64,000 nt of DNA from Limnoperna fortunei (taxonomy: Eukaryota; Mollusca; Bivalvia; Mytilida; Modiolidae): NCBI GenBank assembly GCA_944474755.1, contig OX104113.1:67042074-67106073 (forward strand), in the 5' to 3' direction. Position 1 is the first letter of the stretch. Each line of letters starts with the position of its first letter. The notes beneath the pieces were generated by a model that searched no databases, was not told where the DNA came from, and worked only from the letters and a program-made list of their open reading frames with translations. Positions 58,466 through 64,000 of the stretch are shown one piece after another. The position numbers and the translations under genes are program-made.

Positions 58466-59799
58466 ACAAAGAGGTTAACATTTGTGTGCAGTGTTAGTTT
58501 TGAAACGCTAGCTTATGAAGTAACTTTATTCATGCAAATCCAACAGTGACGATTTCGGAGTATTGTTGACAGACCAAGGATTTCTGACACTGAAGTTTAG
58601 GTTGTCCCCAGAAAAATACCTTTGTATTAAATTATCAAATACCCATTCGTTTCATTCGGTTTCAGAAATAATAAATTTTAAACTGTTTCAAAGTACTTTA
58701 CGATTAATTAGCTAAGCAAGATATAATAGAGTAAGATTAAACCTATCTACAATATTCCATTACAAGTTAAATGTCATTACTCAATTTAAATTATATTCTA
58801 ATGATGAATAGAAAGGGTATCTTTCTTACTTCCTTTCATTCACTGATAAATCGGTTGCTCAGTAACCTTTGATTGTTTAATAGGGTTTAACCCCACTAGT
58901 GAAAATCGCAAATTGTCCTTTAGCACCGAGAAGCCTGCACTGCTTTGATTCATTGAAAGTTTGCGTAATAGCCAACAATATTTCAGTTATATTCAGGACA
59001 TGAACAAGTGTACAAAAAGTAAATCAACTGAAAAATTAGTTGATTACAAAATGACACAGTCGATTACCACAGTGAGCAAAGAGATATCAGATGGTTTCCA
59101 TTTCTGAGATCAACCATGGTATGCGACACTTTGTCTTGATATTATCTACCCATTAACCAAATATCAAACGCCTACATCAAAAGATAAAAAAGTTATAGCG
59201 CGGACATAATTAGTTTCGGACGACGGAAAATGTGATCACTATAGGGCGTACTCCACTAAGTGGCGGGGCCCTAAAAACACAGTGAAATGAATAATTGAAT
59301 GGTTGAATAACATCCAGCGAGCAGTATGTCAGATATATACAGTTAATAATAAAATAAATCAGTTGGAGGAACGATATTTGTAGGTTTTTGCCTGAATGTA
59401 TAAGACTCGTAATTCCTTAAAATCTTTAATCTGTAACTCATCATTTTAGTAACACAAACCAAAAATAAGCTCAGGCGTTTACAAAATAGCGCGGAAGTTA
59501 TTATTTTCATGAAATTTCAGAAGTCCGAGGTCTCCGTGGCGAAACGAAACGTAACGTGATACTTAACTTGTACCAGTAGACTCGCATACAAAAATCCGCT
59601 AAATATCTACAGGCGTTTACTAAAAATGTCCGGAAAACAATTACGGACGGACGGACAGGGTAAAACAACATGTCCCCATAAACTGTTATCTGTGCCGGCA
59701 GACTTGGCTAAAGAGTTTGCGGTATTTTTTGCCTATTTCATGTTAATTTAGCTAAATTATTACTTCTGAACGCACTTTAAGCCAGTCAAAGGAGAGAAT

Positions 59800-60600
59800 T
59801 TTATAGTCATATAATAATTATTCATGTCTAAATCTGTAATATTTGTTAGTTTGAGCGCCACTTATGAGTCTTAATTATACAAAAATGCAAGTCTGGCGTA
59901 TTAAATTTTCATAACCTTGGTATATTTGGATATATTTTATTAGTCGATACCTTTGCTGGTGGACTATAAGTCCCCCAAGATATCACCAGTCCAGTATAGT
60001 CATACGTCGTTAGTGACAAAAATATCATTGAATAATTATATAATATATATATAATTTTATAATCATATAATAATTATTCATGTATAAATCTGTAAATACT
60101 TGTTAGTTTGAGCGCCACTTATGAGTCTTAATTAGACAAAAATGCAAGTCTTGCGTAGTATATTTTCATAACCTTGGTATCTTTGGTGATATTTTATTGG
60201 TCGATACCTTTGCTGGTGGACTATAAGTCCCCGAAGATATCACCAGTATAGTATGGTCATTCGTCGTTGGTGACAAAAATATCATTGATTCTTTCAGTAA
60301 TATAGTCATAGTCTAAATGCACTGCCCTGTAGTATTGAAAATAGTTTAAATTCAAAGGTTTTCTATTCACAGGGTTTAGAGGGCCTTAGCCGGATTAGGT
60401 TTTTGAAATTTTACTGATCAATGCCGCTACAGCATGTTATTCATTTGGATTTAAATATTTTTGGGGATTGAGTGCCACTGATAAGTCTTGATTATACGAA
60501 ACGCATGTCTGACGTAGAAAATATATATAACCTTTTTCTTTTGATGACATTTCATTAAAAAAACATCTCAAGTTTTTAACATTCAAACCAAAGTTGTCCC
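59800..60600 (+). mobile_element. Penelope-like terminal repeats with three decayed hammerhead motifs
   Basis: Two tandem copies of about 257 bp (59800-60050, 60055-60295) share GCGCCACTTATGAGTCTTAA, TACCTTTGCTGGTGGACTAT and AAGATATCACCAG; a third, more divergent copy lies near 60350-60540. Each contains a hammerhead-like core (59853-59900, 60110-60158, 60470-60516): stem I CGCCA/TGGCG, CUGAUGA-like, stem II, GAAA-like, GTC. Catalytic bases are changed (CTTATGA, AAAA; CTGATAA in the third). Together with the RT fragment at 906 and the relic at 9537 they suggest old Penelope-like activity. Confidence 0.55.
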
Positions 60601-61178
60601 AAAGGCGACCAGCATAAAACTGCATGTACATATTTACTATGGTAACAACTGGCATTTTGTACTTGTTGTCGTTAATATACTGAAACTGTCCTTTACATAT
60701 TGATAAATAGTTTATTATATATTTTTTTCTTAATTATAATCATGTTTTTTGCGTTTGTAGTTTCAGCTCTCCAGTGAGCTATTGTAATAATTTGTGTCTT
60801 TGTTTTCAACTTGTGGATTCTGGTATTCATAAAACGCAAAACTAAAATATCTTAACATGTACAAATTTAGAAAACAAAGAAGTAAACAACAAGGCATACA
60901 AGCCTCATGTTTCAACTAAATTGTCTTATAGTACCACACCTACAACCTCAACATTGCTCACCCCCTCCCCCCACCTCCTGAAAAGGTCTGATCAAAACGC
61001 ATTAAACAATCGCATTTTTTGTTTCGTTATTGTCTGAGCTAAAAATAGATACACGTCTAAAATGAACAATACAGTTCAAAGTTTATTAAGATTTGTATTA
61101 TTTCCTTTTACAGAAGTGTGTGGGTTTATATTATTGTATTTCAGACACGGAAGTAGATTATACGTGAAATGATCTGTT

Positions 61179-61273
61179 ATGGAGGTTGTTTATTTATTAC
61201 TCGTTATAATATGTGTTGGTCTAAGCCACCAACTATCAACAAGCGACAGCAATACGTGTAAATCAGATAAAGG
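61179..61273 (+). CDS. MEGF/scavenger-receptor-like gene, exon 1 (signal peptide)
   Basis: ATG at 61179 opens a classical signal peptide: short n-region, hydrophobic VVYLLLVIICVGLS, polar c-region. Then the mature start STSDSNTCKSDKG. Exit phase 2 at GG|GTAAAT fits the next exon. Promoter and 5' UTR are not identified; the 58.0-61.2 kb interval before it holds repeats only. Confidence 0.75.
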
Positions 61274-61549
61274 GTAAATATATATACTAGTATTTATTCT
61301 TGTTGTGGGTACATTATGAAGTGTTCTTCTTGTCTAGTATTCATCACCCTTTTCAATGTGTTAATTTAATATCAATGACGACACAGGCTTTTCCATCTAT
61401 TTTAGCTTAAACATCCTGTAGCATTAGCATCACTACGAAAAATGTTTTTTTAGGTTAAAGTATGACGTATTCATTGTGTGGTACATGCAAAACCGATACT
61501 GTACTGTTTTGAGTTTCAATATATATAAAAGTGATCGATTATTGATAAC

Positions 61550-61550
<1 letters not shown>

Positions 61551-61592
<42 letters not shown>

Positions 61593-61600
61593 AGAGAGAT
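61551..61600. repeat. (TA)n(GA)n microsatellite
   Basis: TA repeats to about 61569, then GA repeats, in the first intron of the right-hand gene. Confidence 0.95.
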
Positions 61601-62283
61601 GCAAGGAAAATCTGTAAAATACGCTACAATGTCAATGTGTCTTCCCATTCAAATAGAAACAAAAATCATCAAAAGAACTTCACTAATGTAAGTTATTTCA
61701 CCATTTCATACAAATTTATTTTTTGGAAGTACGGTAATAATTGTTCCCTCATTGGCGACAATAGTATTATTCTGTGGTTTGCATACCAGTCTCACATTAA
61801 TCAGCAATTTCCAGGCCCGGTATATTGATAAACTTTATGTTAATTGTAAAACAATATATGCCATATTTATTCTTGAAAATTCCTTGTATTTCATCAGTTT
61901 ATATTTACGATGATATCACTTTTACTTTCGATTTCAAAATTTCGAATGTGAAACCACTAATTTGTTAACAATTTCACCAAAATAGCTTCTTGCTAGATCA
62001 AAACATTTTTACCACTGTTTTAAAACATACCACGTGCCAGTCTTACAGAAATAAAAAATGTCCACATGTTGCCACTGTTGACCCGGTAACAATACCACTG
62101 TGATACTGTATTCCAGTCTGCATAAAAATAAAATCTTCAATGCTCTAACAACCTCCTGTGTTTTCGTTGCGTGTAAAGGCTGAGAAAATGATGAAAAAGA
62201 CAGTCTGTCTGAAACGAAGAACCCCCGCCAGAAGGAAAACAATTGTCTCCTAATATCATTACAAAACCAATTTTATATTACAG

Positions 62284-62336
62284 AATCGAATGCTGTTATG
62301 GATACATTCTGTCACAAGATGGTACAAGGTGTGAAG
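62284..62336 (+). CDS. Right-hand gene, exon 2 (CC-type EGF start)
   Basis: Phase 2 in, phase 1 out, 53 bp, encoding IECCYGYILSQDGTRCE. With the Cys of exon 1 it resembles the C..CC.GY...C start seen in EMI/MEGF-type receptors. The long intron before it (61274-62283) has the microsatellite only. Confidence 0.75.
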
Positions 62337-62591
62337 GTCAGCAGTTTTTAACTAGTCAGTTTAAAAGTCTTTGTTTGATTTTAGTTTATTACGTTTTCAG
62401 TAGGCATAAAAAACTTTAGGAAATCATGTTTTTAATTGAACACGAATATTTTCAAAATATCTTGTATAGTTTATTTTAATTTTAAAAAAAGTTTTCAAGG
62501 GTGTGAGATTTGTTGTTAATTCGTTGTGTATCGTTAGTTGTTCGCTGAATTTGGTAACAGTGCGTTATATTATAAATGACCATATTTTCAG

Positions 62592-62738
62592 CCTGCCCTG
62601 CTGGATATTTTGGAATTGATTGTACCTATACCTGTCCCAGAGGTTATTACGGAATAAGATGTAATTCCAAGTGCAACTGTCGTGATAGTGAAAACTGTGA
62701 TAATGTAATTGGATGTGTGCCAAAAGTCGGAAAGAAAT
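62592..62738 (+). CDS. Right-hand gene, exon 3 (MEGF-like EGF repeats)
   Basis: Phase 1-1, 49 aa. CPAGYFGIDC, CPRGYYGIRC and CNSKCNCRDSENCDNVIGC follow the eight-Cys laminin/MEGF type (C.CP.GYYG..C...C.C). Proteins of this type (MEGF10, Draper, scavenger receptor F) act in ligand uptake and engulfment; the role here is not shown. Confidence 0.85.
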
Positions 62739-63072
62739 GTACGTAGCATCACAAGTTCAAAGAATAAATATAAACTTCAAATTTCTTTTTTATTTTTTGT
62801 CAGTATAGTCAGCCTGTTATGAAACTAAAAAATATTTGTTTTTTTTTAATTATAATGACCGCTCATACACATAGTTACTAAAGAATTTAATAAAAGCTTT
62901 CAGTTAACGTAAAATTGGCACTTATAAAATTAATTGATGTATATTATTATTATTTGATCTTTTTTATTATCAATCTGCAGTTTTTCGGGATGAGACATAT
63001 TAATTTTAAAATTTATTTGTTATCCAAATAGACTTTGCAATCTTAAGTTTATGGACCATCTCTAATTTGCAG

Positions 63073-63150
63073 CACCATTCATGTCTGTAAACGTTGCAAC
63101 TTCAAAATTTGTACTCGAACACACTCCACCTACAACTGATACCATATTGG
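63073..63150 (+). CDS. Right-hand gene, exon 4 (stalk)
   Basis: Phase 1-1, 26 aa without Cys, rich in Ser/Thr/Pro (HTPPTTDTI). Looks like a glycosylated stalk before a membrane segment. Donor G|GTGAGT. The intron 63151-63961 shows nothing else. Confidence 0.6.
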
Positions 63151-63961
63151 GTGAGTACAATTTGGGTTAACAGTCGCCCATCTCCCCTCCTCTTTTTGAC
63201 CTCGAAGTCATTAAACCTTTTGTTAAATTACAGATTTTACTAACTTTTTGGTTTTCCCTTATTGCGTATTTTGTCAGTTAAGCGTTGATCCTTAGATTAC
63301 TTGTTGTATCTTACTTGTAAGGTATGCGAATTGAATATATTGAGTATTTAATAGTTAATAGACAAATTAACCAGTTTTCTTCCATTCAGTCGACGTCATC
63401 CTGACATCGGAACAAAATTCTTAATAGTACTAACTGTGCGAGAATGCCTACACAAACGTCGTCTAAACGTAGATTAAAAATTGATTGCACAGCTTCAGCT
63501 CAACCCTACCATACTCACACGTGTTTGTGTCAATCAGACATCGGATCTCTAAGAAAACAAGCAGAAAGAGAAATGAAAGTTGGGAGACAACATATTCACG
63601 CACAAGCAGATTTAGTCTGGTAATGTGTCATGTATTTGTCGCTCAGACAATAGTCACAATTGGTACCAGTTTCTCATCAAAACAACTGAGAGCTTGCAAC
63701 ATGAACGACATTGCTCCAAAATAATGAAAATGTACCTGATTGGTTATGGCATGTCTATCTGGACTGACATGTGAGCAGGACAACAAGTACGCACCACTTG
63801 TTGGTACATGTTTGTTATCACAAAACAAGTCGAGCCAATACGTATTATATTAGTTTTATTCTATAATCGCAAAATGAAAGGACTTATTCACTACTAATAC
63901 ATATTGTATACTGTGCTATTTATTTATAGGACTAGTAATATGACAAATTTATTTATTATAG

Positions 63962-64000
63962 GCAACAAATCCACAGGGATATACCAACAATTTGATGGTG
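63962..64000 (+). CDS. Right-hand gene, exon 5 (partial, cut by window edge)
   Basis: After TTATTATAG, phase 1 entry reads NKSTGIYQQFDG to the end of the window, with one N-glycosylation site (NKS). The rest, probably with the membrane segment, is outside. Confidence 0.45.

Noticed and set aside
63485..63828. Open frames of 79 and 61 aa on opposite strands
   Set aside because: They lie in the intron before the partial last exon of the right-hand gene and show no motif.

Overview
The window looks like nuclear DNA of a bivalve mollusc. It is AT-rich and intron-rich, and its recognisable content is animal extracellular modules (vWD, C8, TIL, EGF-like, SUEL lectin, kringle) plus repeats of a type I know from mussel and clam genomes: tRNA-headed SINEs, Penelope-like hammerhead relics, a TIR element starting AGCCGAGTTG, and foldback elements. 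The species cannot be fixed from sequence alone. All exon calls come from reading splice sites, reading frame and splice phase; there is no transcript evidence.

About 0.1-46.5 kb (+ strand) is one very large modular gene whose 5' part lies outside the window. In order it holds: two EGF-like exons and a relic exon; an EGF exon; a first vWD-C8-TIL-EGF module (2.66-6.06 kb); a SUEL/galactose-binding lectin exon (6.72 kb); an EGF exon; a second vWD-C8-TIL-EGF module (8.09-14.53 kb); a tandem array of 17 genomic units of about 1.06 kb (14.98-31.9 kb, the last partner at 36.1 kb); a few diverged copies of the same exons (36.7-38.7 kb); then three kringle exons separated by a 75-aa Cys-rich exon and two short linker exons (39.9-45.8 kb); and a C-terminal exon ending in TGA (46.46 kb). 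Nearly every module is on symmetric phase 1-1 exons (vWD-C8-TIL-EGF is 1-1 as a block), so modules can be gained, lost or skipped without shifting frame.

In the array, each unit carries exon A (99 bp, a six-Cys EGF-like module) and exon B (69 bp, a four-Cys module with the same spacing as the first four Cys of A). Introns are about as conserved as exons, which points to recent amplification and homogenisation. A 2.12-kb two-unit block is duplicated almost identically. The 3' edge is decaying: one B exon has lost its acceptor AG next to a 3.87-kb nested transposon insertion, and another has lost a Cys and would create a stop at its normal junction.

About 46.5-57.3 kb has no convincing gene and holds SINEs, a MITE and a 1.85-kb foldback element. 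At 57.30-57.99 kb one exon encodes a transmembrane segment and a cytoplasmic tail with six YxxP motifs. It is phase-compatible with kringle 3 (membrane-bound form of the big gene) and also with a short ATG-containing exon at 56.64 kb (separate small gene or alternative promoter).

About 58-61 kb is repeats, including three tandem decayed hammerhead-ribozyme-like copies. At 61.18 kb a second + strand gene begins: signal peptide, CC-containing EGF start, a MEGF/scavenger-receptor-like EGF exon and a Ser/Thr-rich stalk, running off the right edge.
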